NCBI RefSeq assembly: GCF_001270745.1
Contig: NZ_LFXL01000030.1
Span: forward strand, 98,851 to 162,850
Length of the DNA: 64,000 nt
Source of the DNA: Jiangella muralis
GTDB lineage: Bacteria; Actinomycetota; Actinomycetes; Jiangellales; Jiangellaceae
Direction of reading: 5' to 3'
Shown piece by piece: positions 33,360 through 42,196 of the stretch (position 1 is its first letter; each line of letters starts with the position of its first letter). A model generated the notes under the pieces. That model made no database searches. It had not been told where the DNA came from and saw nothing but the letters and a program-made list of their open reading frames with translations. The translations under genes and the position numbers were made by a program.

Positions 33360-33781
33360 GGCCGTCCCCCTGCTGCCCATTTTCTTAGCCGCGCGCGTTC
33401 GCTGTTCCTGCCGGTGCACCTTTGGTCGTCCTCGACTCCCGGAGTCGTCCTCGATGGCGAGAGTCGTGTTCCGGGCGCCGTTTGGACGACTCTGGCCATC
33501 GAAGACGTCCCAGATCGTCGACGTCACTCGTCTCGTGGGCACGTCACCCGCCGCAGCACCGGATGAGCGCCGTCCCCGGCGGCCATGCGGTGCTGACGCG
33601 GGTGAGGTGCACCCGGCGCGGGTGAAGTGAGGCGTGCCCAAACTGCCCCCGTCCCCCTGATAAGTGCCCGTTCTTGGCCGCGGGACCGCGGGTCAAGCGG
33701 ACACCCAGCGCGCGAAGCGCCCCATGGGTCCGCTTGAGGCGCGATCACGCGGCTGAGAAAATGGGCGCCAGGGGGACGGCC
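33360..33781. mobile_element. Noncoding inverted-repeat element, copy B (left inner arm lost)
   Basis: It starts with the same 34 bp as copy A (33360-33393) and ends with the same inverted terminus (33748-33781). The full right arm (33647-33781) is retained, but the left inner arm is missing, so the sequence passes directly from the outer 34 bp to the core. The core hairpin (33446-33458 with 33495-33507) has one mismatch. It fills the gap before the PLP-lyase gene. The remaining 33782-33873 shows nothing else. Confidence 0.72.
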
Positions 33782-33873
33782 AACGTGCGGACCACGGCGA
33801 ACGCGGCAGACCCGGGCGCACGGCCGGCCACCCAGGCTGCGTAACCATGATCAATCGGACTCACCCAGCCAGG

Positions 33874-35163
33874 TCACGAGGCCGGGATGCCGTGGGCGGT
33901 CAGCACGGCGGAGACCGACGCCCAGTCGGCGCCGGCCGGGATGGGTTGGTAGCGCAGCGCGTTCTTGTCCTTGAAGCCGCTCGACGTGCAGATGCACACG
34001 ACCGGCCCGTCGAACGTGGCGCCGGCGGCGAGGCGGCGACGCAGGGCGGCCACGCCGATCACGCCGGAGAGCTCCTGCCACATGCCGAACCGGGCCAGCA
34101 GGTCCTGCGCGGCCAGCATCCCGGCGTCGTTCACGCCGACGACCGAGCCGGTGGTGTGGGTCATGACGTGGGTCGCGCGGTAGCCGCCGGTGGTGGTGGC
34201 GACGGAGTAGGCGTCTGTCGGCGTCGCGGGCACCGTCACGGCGGGCCGCCGCTCGCGCAGCGCCGTCGCGATGACGTCGCGCCCGGCCACCTCGGACGCG
34301 TAGATCGCCGGCGCCGCGGTGGCGACGCCGAGGGCGCGCAGTTCCTCGAAGCCCTTCCACACGCCGTAGAGCAGCTCCCCGTAGCCGGCCGGGACGAAGA
34401 CGGCCGCGGGGACCCGGTGCCCCAGCTCGACGAAGAGCTCGTAGGCGATCGTCTTGTAGCCCTCGGGCCCGAACGGATGGCCGGTGTGCGTGACGGTCTG
34501 GTTGCTGACCGGCTGGAAGCCGAGCCGGTCGACGATGTCCTTGACGACGCTCCAGCGGGCGTCCCGCGGCACCGACAGGACAGTGGCGCCGTACGCCCCG
34601 ACGAACGACTCCACGGCGGGCGGGCCACCGGCCGACATGACGACGACGCACGGCAGCCCGACCGCCGCGGACATGGCCGCCGCGGACGCGCCGTGGTTCC
34701 CCGATGACGCCACGACGACGCCCGGCGCGCCGGACAGGGCGGCGGCGCTGACGGCGCACAGGTTGAGCCGGTCCTTGTGGCTCCACGTCGGGTTGCGGCT
34801 CTCGTCCTTGAGCAGCACCGGCACATCGGTGTCGAACAGCGCCGACGCGTCGAGCAGGGACGTCCCGCCGATGCCGCGGACCAGGCTGGGGTGCAGCGGC
34901 GGCAGCAGCGGCGCCCAGGCCGACGCGTCGGCGGGCACGTCGGCGCGCCCGAACAGCGCGTCGACGACGCCCGGCGCGAGCGCGGCGTAGTCGTAGGCCA
35001 CCTCGAGCGGGTACGCCATCGTCTCGGTGCTCGATCGCGGGCAGCCCGCGACCAGCGGCGGCCAGAGCGGATAGGTGAGGTCGTGGTCGTGGATCGCCCG
35101 CTGACCCGTCGCCACGGAGGGCGACAGGTCAGCGGCGGCGACCGCCGGTTCGCTCAGGCTCAT
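33874..35163 (-). CDS. Threonine-synthase-like PLP-dependent enzyme
   Basis: 429 aa, ATG at 35163 overlapping the cupin stop (ATGA). The fold-type II PLP pattern is clear: GGTSLLDAS, SHKDR with the Schiff-base lysine K130, and ASSGNHGAS for phosphate binding. The N-terminal region YPLWPPLVAGCPRSS and AYPLEVAYDY resembles threonine synthase and diaminopropionate-lyase relatives. Its place at the end of a peptide-type ABC operon with a cupin argues for catabolic lyase action on an imported amino compound rather than threonine biosynthesis. Reaction unassigned. Confidence 0.83.
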   Translation of the reverse strand: MSLSEPAVAAADLSPSVATGQRAIHDHDLTYPLWPPLVAGCPRSSTETMAYPLEVAYDYAALAPGVVDALFGRADVPADASAWAPLLPPLHPSLVRGIGGTSLLDASALFDTDVPVLLKDESRNPTWSHKDRLNLCAVSAAALSGAPGVVVASSGNHGASAAAMSAAVGLPCVVVMSAGGPPAVESFVGAYGATVLSVPRDARWSVVKDIVDRLGFQPVSNQTVTHTGHPFGPEGYKTIAYELFVELGHRVPAAVFVPAGYGELLYGVWKGFEELRALGVATAAPAIYASEVAGRDVIATALRERRPAVTVPATPTDAYSVATTTGGYRATHVMTHTTGSVVGVNDAGMLAAQDLLARFGMWQELSGVIGVAALRRRLAAGATFDGPVVCICTSSGFKDKNALRYQPIPAGADWASVSAVLTAHGIPAS

Positions 35164-35507
35164 CGCTTGAGCGAGACGTAGAACGCCGTGACGGGGCCGT
35201 CCTCGGACGAGCCCCAGATCGAGTGGCGGACGCCGGCGGGGATCACGAACGCCGAGCCGCCCCTGATCGGGACCCGCTCGCCCGGCAGGCCGACGACGCC
35301 GGACCCGGAGATCACGTAGTAGTACTCCGGGTGCTCGTGCGCGCCGCCGAGCTGCTCGTCGGTCGGCTCCTGCGCGCGGGGCTTGTAGTCGATCAGCCCG
35401 CCGCGCGCGCCGTAGTCGACGCCCAGTGTGTCGGCGTTGAGCAGCCGCCAGCTGGTGCGGGTCTCGTTGTCGTTGGTGTCGACGTCGTCGGGCGTGATGA
35501 TCTGCAT
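35160..35507 (-). CDS. Small single-domain cupin protein
   Basis: 115 aa, ATG at 35507. It has one cupin fold with the metal-site histidines in HEHPEYYYVISGSG and the second-motif histidine in IPAGVRHSIW. It could be an isomerase, dioxygenase or sugar/amino-acid sensor; the motif suggests a bound metal. It lies 43 bp after the ABC ATPase gene and overlaps the PLP enzyme gene, so it belongs to the same operon and probably the same pathway. Confidence 0.87.
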   Translation of the reverse strand: MQIITPDDVDTNDNETRTSWRLLNADTLGVDYGARGGLIDYKPRAQEPTDEQLGGAHEHPEYYYVISGSGVVGLPGERVPIRGGSAFVIPAGVRHSIWGSSEDGPVTAFYVSLKR

Positions 35508-35550
35508 GGTGCTGTCCCTTCGGTGGTGGGGTGTGGTGACGGGTGCGGCG

Positions 35551-37332
35551 TCAGGCCCGGGCGGCTCCCTTCTCCGTGGCCGCGGCGACGGGGTGCCAGC
35601 AGGCGGCGCCGTGGCCCGGCGCCAGGTCCAGCAGCGGCGGGTCGTCGCCCGCGCAGGACGGCGACGCGACCGGGCAGCGGGGGTGGAAGGCGCACCCGGT
35701 CGGCCGGTGCCGCAGCGACGGCGGCTCGCCGTCCAGCAGGACGCGGGCGCGCCGTTCCCCCGGAACGCGGGACGGGACGGCGCGCACCAGCGCCTGCGTG
35801 TAGGGGTGGCGTGGGCCGTCGAGGACGTCGCGCGCGGGCCCCTGCTCCACGATGCGACCCAGGTACATGACGGCGACCCGGTCGCAGACCCGCCGCAGCA
35901 GCGACACGTCGTGCGAGACCAGCAGCACGGCGACGTCCAAGCGCCGGGCGAGGCCGGCGAGCAGCGCCACGACGCCGGCGGCGGTGTGCTCGTCGAGCAT
36001 CGACACCGGTTCGTCGGCGAGGATCACCCGAGGCTCGACGACCAGCGCGCGGGCGATGGCGACCCGCTGCCGTTCGCCGCCGCTGAGCTGGTACGGATAT
36101 CGGTCGAGGTAGTCGGACGCGGGGGTCAGGCCGGCGTCGTCCATCGCCCGGGCCACGCGGCGGTCCCGGTCGGCGTCGTCCGCGGCGAGGCGCTGTGCGA
36201 CGAGCGGCTCGGCGACGGCGTCGCGCACGCGCAGCCGCGGGTTCAGCGAGTCGTACGGATCCTGGAAGATCATCTGCACGTGCCGGCGCAGCGGCCGCCA
36301 GTCGGCGCGGTCGCCGGCGGCGAGCTCGTGCCCGGCGACGCGGATCACGCCCTCGTCGACGGAGGTGAGGCCCACGAGCGTCCCGGCCAGCGAACTCTTC
36401 CCGCAGCCGCTCTCCCCCGCCAGCCCGACGACCTCGCCCCGCCCCACGGTGAGCGAGACGTCGCGCAGCACGGTCAGCTCGCTGGACCGGCGCAACGCCG
36501 CCAGCCCGCGCCCGCCGGCGAAGCTCACCGTCACCCCGGACACCTCCAGCGCCGGCACCGGCTCGCGCTCCGGCCGCGGCAGGACCACGCCTGCGTCGGC
36601 CGGCCGGCCCAGCACCTGCGCCGGCGTGCCGGCCGCCCGGACCCGGCCGTGCTCCAGCGCGACGACGTGGTCGCACAGCTCGTTCGCCACCCCGAGGTCG
36701 TGCGTGACGACGAGCAGCGCCAGGCCGAGCTCCTCCTTGGCCCGGACCAGCAGCTCCAGCACCCGGTCCTGGACGATGACGTCCAGCCCGGTGGTCGGTT
36801 CGTCGGCGACCAGCACCGACGGCTCCAGCACGGTGGCCATGGCGATCAGGGCGCGCTGGCGCATGCCACCGCTGAACTGGTGCGGGTAGGACGACGCGCG
36901 GTCGGCGTGGATGCCGACCCGCTCCAGCGCCTGGTGCGCCAGCGCGAGCGCCGCCTTCCGGCCGACGCCGCGGTGGGCGCGGACGACCTCGGCGAGCTGC
37001 GCGTCCACCGCCATGACGGGGTCGAGCGCGCTCATCGCGGCCTGCGGGACGAGCGCGAGGTGCTCCCAGCGCAGCCGCCGCCGGTGCCGTTCCGGCATCG
37101 CCAGCAGGTCCTGGCCGTCGAAGCGCACCTCGCCGGACACTGTCGCTGTGCGCGGGAGCAGCCCGAGGACGGCCTTGCCCGCCGTCGTCTTGCCGGAGCC
37201 GGAGCGCCCGATCAGGCCGACGGTGCGCCCGGGCGCGACGGTCAGGTCGAGGCCCTCCAGGGCCTGACGGTCACCGTCGGCGCTCCGGTAGGTCACGGCC
37301 AGCCCGCGGACGTCGAGACCGGGCCCCGTCAC
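35551..37332 (-). CDS. Fused dual-ATPase subunit of an oligopeptide-type ABC importer
   Basis: 593 aa from the GTG at 37332 (GTGA overlap with the permease stop). It carries two complete ATPase domains: Walker A GRSGSGKT and GESGCGKS, signatures FSGGMRQR and LSGGERQR, and Walker B ending DEPTTGLD and DEPVSMLD. The C-terminal Cys-containing oligo/dipeptide domain (CAFHPRCPVASPSC) follows. This is a DppD-DppF fusion. It energises the DppB/DppC-type permeases encoded immediately upstream. Confidence 0.94.
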   Translation of the reverse strand: MTGPGLDVRGLAVTYRSADGDRQALEGLDLTVAPGRTVGLIGRSGSGKTTAGKAVLGLLPRTATVSGEVRFDGQDLLAMPERHRRRLRWEHLALVPQAAMSALDPVMAVDAQLAEVVRAHRGVGRKAALALAHQALERVGIHADRASSYPHQFSGGMRQRALIAMATVLEPSVLVADEPTTGLDVIVQDRVLELLVRAKEELGLALLVVTHDLGVANELCDHVVALEHGRVRAAGTPAQVLGRPADAGVVLPRPEREPVPALEVSGVTVSFAGGRGLAALRRSSELTVLRDVSLTVGRGEVVGLAGESGCGKSSLAGTLVGLTSVDEGVIRVAGHELAAGDRADWRPLRRHVQMIFQDPYDSLNPRLRVRDAVAEPLVAQRLAADDADRDRRVARAMDDAGLTPASDYLDRYPYQLSGGERQRVAIARALVVEPRVILADEPVSMLDEHTAAGVVALLAGLARRLDVAVLLVSHDVSLLRRVCDRVAVMYLGRIVEQGPARDVLDGPRHPYTQALVRAVPSRVPGERRARVLLDGEPPSLRHRPTGCAFHPRCPVASPSCAGDDPPLLDLAPGHGAACWHPVAAATEKGAARA

Positions 37333-38210
37333 GGCTGCCGGCTTTCCCAGCGATGCGCCTGCGCTGACTCGTAGGCGCGGCCGAGCAGCGACATGCACAG
37401 GACGAACAGCATGATCGCGAGGCCCGGGAAGAACGCCCACCACCAGGTGGTGTTCAGCTCGGTCGAGGTGAACGCGTCGAACATGATCGTCCCCCAGGAG
37501 ATGGAGTCGGGCGGGGCGAGGCCGAGGAAGCTCAGGCTGGCCTCGGCGATGACGGCCTCGGTGACGAGGAACAGGCCGTAGAGCATGGCCAGCGAGACGA
37601 CGTTCGGCGCGATGTGGCGGTAGAGCACGCGCCGCGGCCGGGCGCCGCCCACCACGGCGGCGCGGACGAACGGCCGCTGTTTCAGGCTCAGCACCTGGGC
37701 CCGGACCACGCGCGCCGTCGTCCGCCAGAACAGCGTCGCGATGGCCAGCAGCAGCACGACGTCGGACCGGCCCAGGATCCCGACCAGCACGATCGCGAAC
37801 GGCAGGAACGGCAGCGCGTAGGCGCTGTCGGTGATGCGCATGAGCAGCGCGTCCGTCCGCCCGCCGGCGAACCCGGCGACGAGGCCGACGTTGACTCCGA
37901 TGACGACCGTCACCAGGGCGCCGACGAAGCCGACGACGAGGGTGCGGCGGGTTCCCCAGATCACCTGGCTGAGCACGTCGCGCCCGTAGCTGGTGGTGCC
38001 GAACGGGTGCTCCAGGCTCGGCGGGACCGAGCGGGCCGGCTCGCCGTTCGCGAGCTGTAACCGGGCGAACGGGTCGTACGGCGCGATCCAGGGGCCGATC
38101 AGCGCCACCAGCACGAACAGCCCGAACCCGATGAGCGCGAGCTTCGCGCCGGGGGTGCGCCAGAGGCGCTGGGCCGCCTGCCAGCCGACCGTCGCGATCG
38201 TCGCGCTCAT
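37329..38210 (-). CDS. Oligopeptide-type ABC permease, DppC-like
   Basis: 293 aa from the ATG at 38210, which overlaps the DppB stop (ATGA). It has an N-terminal OppC leader helix (LALIGFGLFVLVALIGPWIAPYDP), a HPFGTTSYGRDVLSQ motif, and the cytoplasmic loop RAAVVGGARPRRVLYRHI that contacts the ATPase. About six helices. It belongs to the ABC operon 40916-33874. Confidence 0.92.
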   Translation of the reverse strand: MSATIATVGWQAAQRLWRTPGAKLALIGFGLFVLVALIGPWIAPYDPFARLQLANGEPARSVPPSLEHPFGTTSYGRDVLSQVIWGTRRTLVVGFVGALVTVVIGVNVGLVAGFAGGRTDALLMRITDSAYALPFLPFAIVLVGILGRSDVVLLLAIATLFWRTTARVVRAQVLSLKQRPFVRAAVVGGARPRRVLYRHIAPNVVSLAMLYGLFLVTEAVIAEASLSFLGLAPPDSISWGTIMFDAFTSTELNTTWWWAFFPGLAIMLFVLCMSLLGRAYESAQAHRWESRQP

Positions 38211-39244
38211 GCCAGCCTCACCCTCGGGTCGAGGTAGGCGTACGCGACATCGATGACCGCGTTGACGACGATGACCGTCACCGCCGTCAGCAGGAAGATC
38301 CCCTGCATCATCGGGTAGTCGTAGTTGTTGACGGCCTCGACGACGCCGCGGCCCATGCCGGGCCACGAGAACACCGTCTCGACGATCACCTGGCCGCCGA
38401 TGATGTTGTCGACGAGCGCCGGCGCCAGCGTCACCACCGGCAGCGCAGCGTTGCGGGCGCCGTGCCGGTAGACGATGCGACGCCGCGGCAGCCCTTGGGC
38501 CCGGCCGAGCTCGATGAACTCCTGGTCGAGCACCTCCTTCATCGACGTGCGCATCGTCAGCGTCGGCTCGACCAGGTAGTAGAGCACCAGGATGGTCAGC
38601 GGCAGCGCGAGATGGTGCAGGAAGTCCAGCGACAGGAACCGGGTGAGCCCGTCACCGCCCTCGCCCGGCGAGAACATGCCCAGCGACGGCACCCAGCCCA
38701 GCGTCAGCCCGAACAGCGTCAGCGCCAGCGTCGACACCCAGAAGATCGGCGAGGCCTTGATGACGAACGCGGACGTGCGCACGCCCTCGTCGAACCGGCG
38801 GCTCGACGTCGCGGCGAACGCGCCGAGCGCGACGCCGAGGGCGACCGCCAACAGCACCGCCGGGACCACCAGCACCGCGGAGTTCACCAGCCGGTCGGCC
38901 AGCACGTCCACGACCGGCACCTTGTACTGGAAGGACGTGCCCAGGTCGCCCTGCAGCAGCGCCAGGCAGTACGACAGGAACTGCTGGGGCAGCGGCTGGT
39001 CCAGGCCGTACTGCTCCCGCAGCTGGTCGGCGACGGCCGGGTCCATGTCCGGGCCGACGACCGCGGCGGCGGGGTCGCCCGGGACGGCGCGGAAGAGCAG
39101 GAACGTCAGGGGAATCAGCACCGCGAGCGTGACCAGCATCTGCAGCAGCCGGCTCAGCAGGAACCGGGCCAGCGGACGGCTGCTCCGTCGCCGGTTGGAC
39201 GGCGGTGGCTCCGCGGTGACGCGTGGGGTGGTGTCGGTCGCCAT
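38207..39244 (-). CDS. Oligopeptide-type ABC permease, DppB-like
   Basis: 345 aa, ATG at 39244. Standard DppB features: the first helix LLQMLVTLAVLIPLTFLLF, the RAVPGDPAA and QYGLDQPLPQQFL periplasmic segment, and the coupling loop FIELGRAQGLPRRRIVYRHGARNA. A basic, Pro/Ser-rich cytoplasmic N-tail of about 28 residues precedes the first helix. It starts 16 bp after the binding-protein gene and overlaps dppC. Confidence 0.93.
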   Translation of the reverse strand: MATDTTPRVTAEPPPSNRRRSSRPLARFLLSRLLQMLVTLAVLIPLTFLLFRAVPGDPAAAVVGPDMDPAVADQLREQYGLDQPLPQQFLSYCLALLQGDLGTSFQYKVPVVDVLADRLVNSAVLVVPAVLLAVALGVALGAFAATSSRRFDEGVRTSAFVIKASPIFWVSTLALTLFGLTLGWVPSLGMFSPGEGGDGLTRFLSLDFLHHLALPLTILVLYYLVEPTLTMRTSMKEVLDQEFIELGRAQGLPRRRIVYRHGARNAALPVVTLAPALVDNIIGGQVIVETVFSWPGMGRGVVEAVNNYDYPMMQGIFLLTAVTVIVVNAVIDVAYAYLDPRVRLA

Positions 39245-39260
39245 GGCTACGCACCTCCGC

Positions 39261-40916
39261 TCAGGAACCGGTCTCGGGGTAGTAGAGCCGGCCGTCTGGC
39301 CCGAACGCGTAGCCCGCGTCGGCCAGCGCCTCCATCGCCGCGCCCGCGTCGTACTCGAACGGCGCGAGGTCCGGGTCGTGCCACTGCTCCAGGCTCGGCG
39401 CGATCACCGAGCCACCCGGCTCGGCCGCGCCCTCCATGACGACCTCGACCAGGTCGTCGTACGGGACCAGCGAGCGCAGCGCCGCCCGGAAGGCGCGGTC
39501 GTCGAACGGCGCCCGGGACGTGTTGAAGTGCAGCCCGCGCCAGCCGTGGCTCTGGGTCTCGACGACGGTGACCCCGTCGGCGTCCTTCAGCGACTGGTAC
39601 TGCGTGGCCGGCTGCACGTCGTCGTAGAGGTCGATCTCGCCCGACGTCAGCGCGCTGATACCCGCCTCGAAGCTGCCGAGGATGGTCAGCTCCAGCCGCT
39701 GCACCGCGGGCGCGTCGTAGTGGTCCGGCCGGGCCGCGAAGCTCAGCGACTCGCCGATGCGGCGCTGCTCCAGCACGAACGGCCCGGACCCGACCGGCGC
39801 CTCGTTCGTGAAGGTCGTCGGGTCGGCCACCGCCGACCAGACGTGCCGCGGCAGGATCGGCAGCTGCGTGAGCGTCACGTCGGTGAAGGCGGCCGCGGGC
39901 GCGGCCAGCGTGATCGTCACGGTCTGCCCGTCCGCCTCGACGCCGCTCACCCCGGCCAGCCCGGCCGCGTAGAGCGGCGCGGCGGTGTCGCGCAGGTACT
40001 CGACGGTGAACGCGAGGTCCGCGCCGGTGACCGGGGCGCCGTCGCTGAAGCTCAGCCCGTCGCGCAGCGTCAGCGTGACCTCGGAGCCGGACACCTCGAC
40101 GCTCTCGGCGGCCCGCTCGACGGTCTCGCCGGCCGCGTCGATCGCCAGCGGCGTGTCGTAGACCAGCGACAGCGGGATCTGGCTCTCCAGCGTGTCGACC
40201 AGCACCGGGTTGAGCGTCGGCGGCTCGAAGACGGTGCCGACGACCAGCGTGTCGCGCTCGTCCAGCGGCGTCGCCGCGGTCGCGTTCCAGACGTTGAACA
40301 GCGGATAGCCGACGGACGGCTCGACGCCTTCCCACCGGTCCGACCGGTAGGCGGCGCCGACGACCGGATAGATCAACGGCACCACCGGCACCTCGTCGTA
40401 GAGGATGCGCTGGGCCTCCTCGACCGCGGCCCGCCTGGCCTCGGCGTCGGCCTGGTTCTGCTCGAGGTAGGCCGCGTCGTAGCCGGGGTCGACGAACATC
40501 GAGACGTTCGACCCGGCGTCCGTCGCGCCGTCCGACTGGAACCGGCTCAGCAAGTTGTCCGGGTCCAGACGCTCCGGCGTCGGCCCGTACGACACGACGA
40601 ACGCGTCGTAGTCCTTCCCGGTGAACGTGCGCGCGTTCAGCTGGGCGTCGTCGACGGGGAGCAGTTCGGCGTCGATGCCGGCCTCCTGCCAGGCCTCGAC
40701 GATCATCCGCGACAGCTCGAACCGGGACGGATCGTTGGCCGCCGTCTTCGTCAGCAGCTGGATCGTGGGGACGGGCTCCCGGCCCGCGACGTCGTCGATG
40801 GTCGGCGCGTCGGCCGGCCCGCGGTCGTCCACCGGCACGCTGGTGCAGGCCGCGACGGCCAGCGCGGTGCCGAGCAGGAGTGAGCACGAGGTGAGGCTGG
40901 TGTAGCGACCACGCAT
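39261..40916 (-). CDS. Oligopeptide-type ABC binding lipoprotein with permuted lobe order
   Basis: 551 aa from the ATG at 40916, with AGGGAGA at 40922-40928 upstream. Signal peptide ends in the lipobox VAAC (C24). In normal family 5 binding proteins the chain starts with a block like DTLVVGTVFEPPTLNPVL and ends with one like EVPVVPLIYPVVGAAY. Here the order is reversed: residues 50-217 hold the usual C-terminal part (IQLLTKTAANDPSRF, EEAQRILYDEVPVVPLIYP) and 218-551 hold the usual N-terminal part (DTLVVGTVFEPPTLNP, DGLSFSDGAPVTGADLAFTV, GSGPFVLEQ), ending at AMEALADAGYAFGPDGRLYY, which would normally lead into residue 50. It appears to be a circular permutation. It should deliver an unknown peptide-like ligand to the downstream permeases. 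Confidence 0.82.
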   Translation of the reverse strand: MRGRYTSLTSCSLLLGTALAVAACTSVPVDDRGPADAPTIDDVAGREPVPTIQLLTKTAANDPSRFELSRMIVEAWQEAGIDAELLPVDDAQLNARTFTGKDYDAFVVSYGPTPERLDPDNLLSRFQSDGATDAGSNVSMFVDPGYDAAYLEQNQADAEARRAAVEEAQRILYDEVPVVPLIYPVVGAAYRSDRWEGVEPSVGYPLFNVWNATAATPLDERDTLVVGTVFEPPTLNPVLVDTLESQIPLSLVYDTPLAIDAAGETVERAAESVEVSGSEVTLTLRDGLSFSDGAPVTGADLAFTVEYLRDTAAPLYAAGLAGVSGVEADGQTVTITLAAPAAAFTDVTLTQLPILPRHVWSAVADPTTFTNEAPVGSGPFVLEQRRIGESLSFAARPDHYDAPAVQRLELTILGSFEAGISALTSGEIDLYDDVQPATQYQSLKDADGVTVVETQSHGWRGLHFNTSRAPFDDRAFRAALRSLVPYDDLVEVVMEGAAEPGGSVIAPSLEQWHDPDLAPFEYDAGAAMEALADAGYAFGPDGRLYYPETGS

Positions 40917-40996
40917 GATGGTCTCCCTAGGAACGAAGCGTTCTCCGGGTGAAGGCTTGAGCCGGCCCACCGCCCCGTGGGCGCCGGCCCCTGGCG

Positions 40997-42088
40997 TCAC
41001 GACCTCCGGTCGGTGCTGCCGAAGATCCAGTCCTCGATCGAGCGGATGAGCTGCGCCGTCGCCTCGGTGCGCAGCGAGTACCGCGTCCCCACCCGGTCGC
41101 GTTCCTGTCGCACCATGCCCGCCGCCCGCAGCCGGTGGACGTGGTGATGCACCGTCGGCTGCCCGAGCCGCAGCTGCGCGGCCAGCTCGGCGGCGTACAT
41201 CGGCCGCTCCGCCAGCATGCGCAGCAGCGCGAGCCGGTTGGGATCGGACATGGCCTTGAGCGCCGTGACGAGATCCTGGCGGATCGGCACCGGGTCGTAC
41301 CCGTCGAAGAAGGCGCTCGGCACGCCGTACACGACCAGCGCCGCACGAGCGGCCTGGTCGACGCGTGCGGACATGTAGGGGTGCGCGAAGACCGACGGCG
41401 CCAGCGTCACCGACCGCAGGTCGAGGTCCTCGCCGAGGGTGTAGCCGCCGGTCAGCTGCTCGATCACCGTCGGCGCCGGCACCACGTCGAGCATCGCCCG
41501 TGCGGCGCCGGCGGCGTCGTCGAGCAGCGCCGTGAGGTCGTCGGCCTGCTCGGCGAACACCCGGTCGAGGTAGTTGCTCAACACCCCGACCAGCTCGGCC
41601 TGGACGACGTCCGGCTCGCGGAGCACGCGGCGGCACCGTGCCGCCCAGCCGGGCAGCAGGCCGGCCACCGCCGCCGTCGCCCGCGTCGCAGCGCCGTCCA
41701 GCACCTCGCGGTAGGCCGCGAGCCGCGCCGCGTCGGCCTCGCCGTCGTCGAGCATGAGCATCGCGAGGTCCGCGGCCGGCAGCGCCGCGACGGCGTCGAT
41801 CAGGTCGCGAGGCCCCGCCCCGGGCTGGAGGTCCGTGATGACGCGGATCGCCCCGTACCCCAGCGCGGTCTCGAACCCCTGGAACAGGAACCTGGCCGCC
41901 TCGGTGTGCTCGTCCCCCAGCCGCTCCAGCTGTTCCGACGTCCAGCGCCGGGACCGCGTGAACGTGCGCGGGTTGTAGAGCGCCCGCAGGCTGACCACGA
42001 AGTCGAAGCAGACCGAGGCGTCGACCCGCACGTCGCCGTCGAACCCGCGGTCCACGGCCTGCGCGTCGGTGCCTTTGATCAACTTCAT
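40997..42088 (-). CDS. ArsR-type transcriptional regulator with large N-terminal domain
   Basis: 363 aa from the ATG at 42088 (GTG 42094 and TTG 42097 are also in frame). The N-terminal 260 residues form a domain like DUF5937 regulators (SVCFDFVVSLRALYNP). The C-terminal winged helix has LVTALKAMSDPNRLALLRML and QLRLGQPTVHHHVHRLRAAGMV. The ABC binding-protein gene starts 81 bp downstream on the same strand, so this is the likely local regulator. Ligand unknown. An ArsR metal-binding motif is not evident. Confidence 0.83.
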   Translation of the reverse strand: MKLIKGTDAQAVDRGFDGDVRVDASVCFDFVVSLRALYNPRTFTRSRRWTSEQLERLGDEHTEAARFLFQGFETALGYGAIRVITDLQPGAGPRDLIDAVAALPAADLAMLMLDDGEADAARLAAYREVLDGAATRATAAVAGLLPGWAARCRRVLREPDVVQAELVGVLSNYLDRVFAEQADDLTALLDDAAGAARAMLDVVPAPTVIEQLTGGYTLGEDLDLRSVTLAPSVFAHPYMSARVDQAARAALVVYGVPSAFFDGYDPVPIRQDLVTALKAMSDPNRLALLRMLAERPMYAAELAAQLRLGQPTVHHHVHRLRAAGMVRQERDRVGTRYSLRTEATAQLIRSIEDWIFGSTDRRS

Positions 42089-42107
42089 GGTCACCAATCG
42101 GTAGAAA

Positions 42108-42134
42108 ATCGATGGTGGTCGAAAAACTATCGAT
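42108..42134. promoter_or_regulatory. Paired ATCGAT sites upstream of the ArsR-type gene
   Basis: ATCGAT occurs at 42108-42113 and 42129-42134, 21 bp apart start to start (two helical turns), in an AT-richer stretch between the divergent ArsR-type and SGNH genes. This is a candidate autoregulatory operator. A separate GAACG-AAG-CGTTC repeat lies at 40931-40943 before the binding-protein gene. Confidence 0.4.
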
Positions 42135-42196
42135 GCCGACGAATGCCGTCAAGGGGTCGAGCGCGGCCGATCCGGGCGATAACCGATACTGAGGCC

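Noticed and set aside
38592..40883. A 763-codon plus-strand frame over the ABC permease and binding-protein genes
   Set aside because: Same antisense artefact; the minus-strand genes are intact family members with coupled starts.
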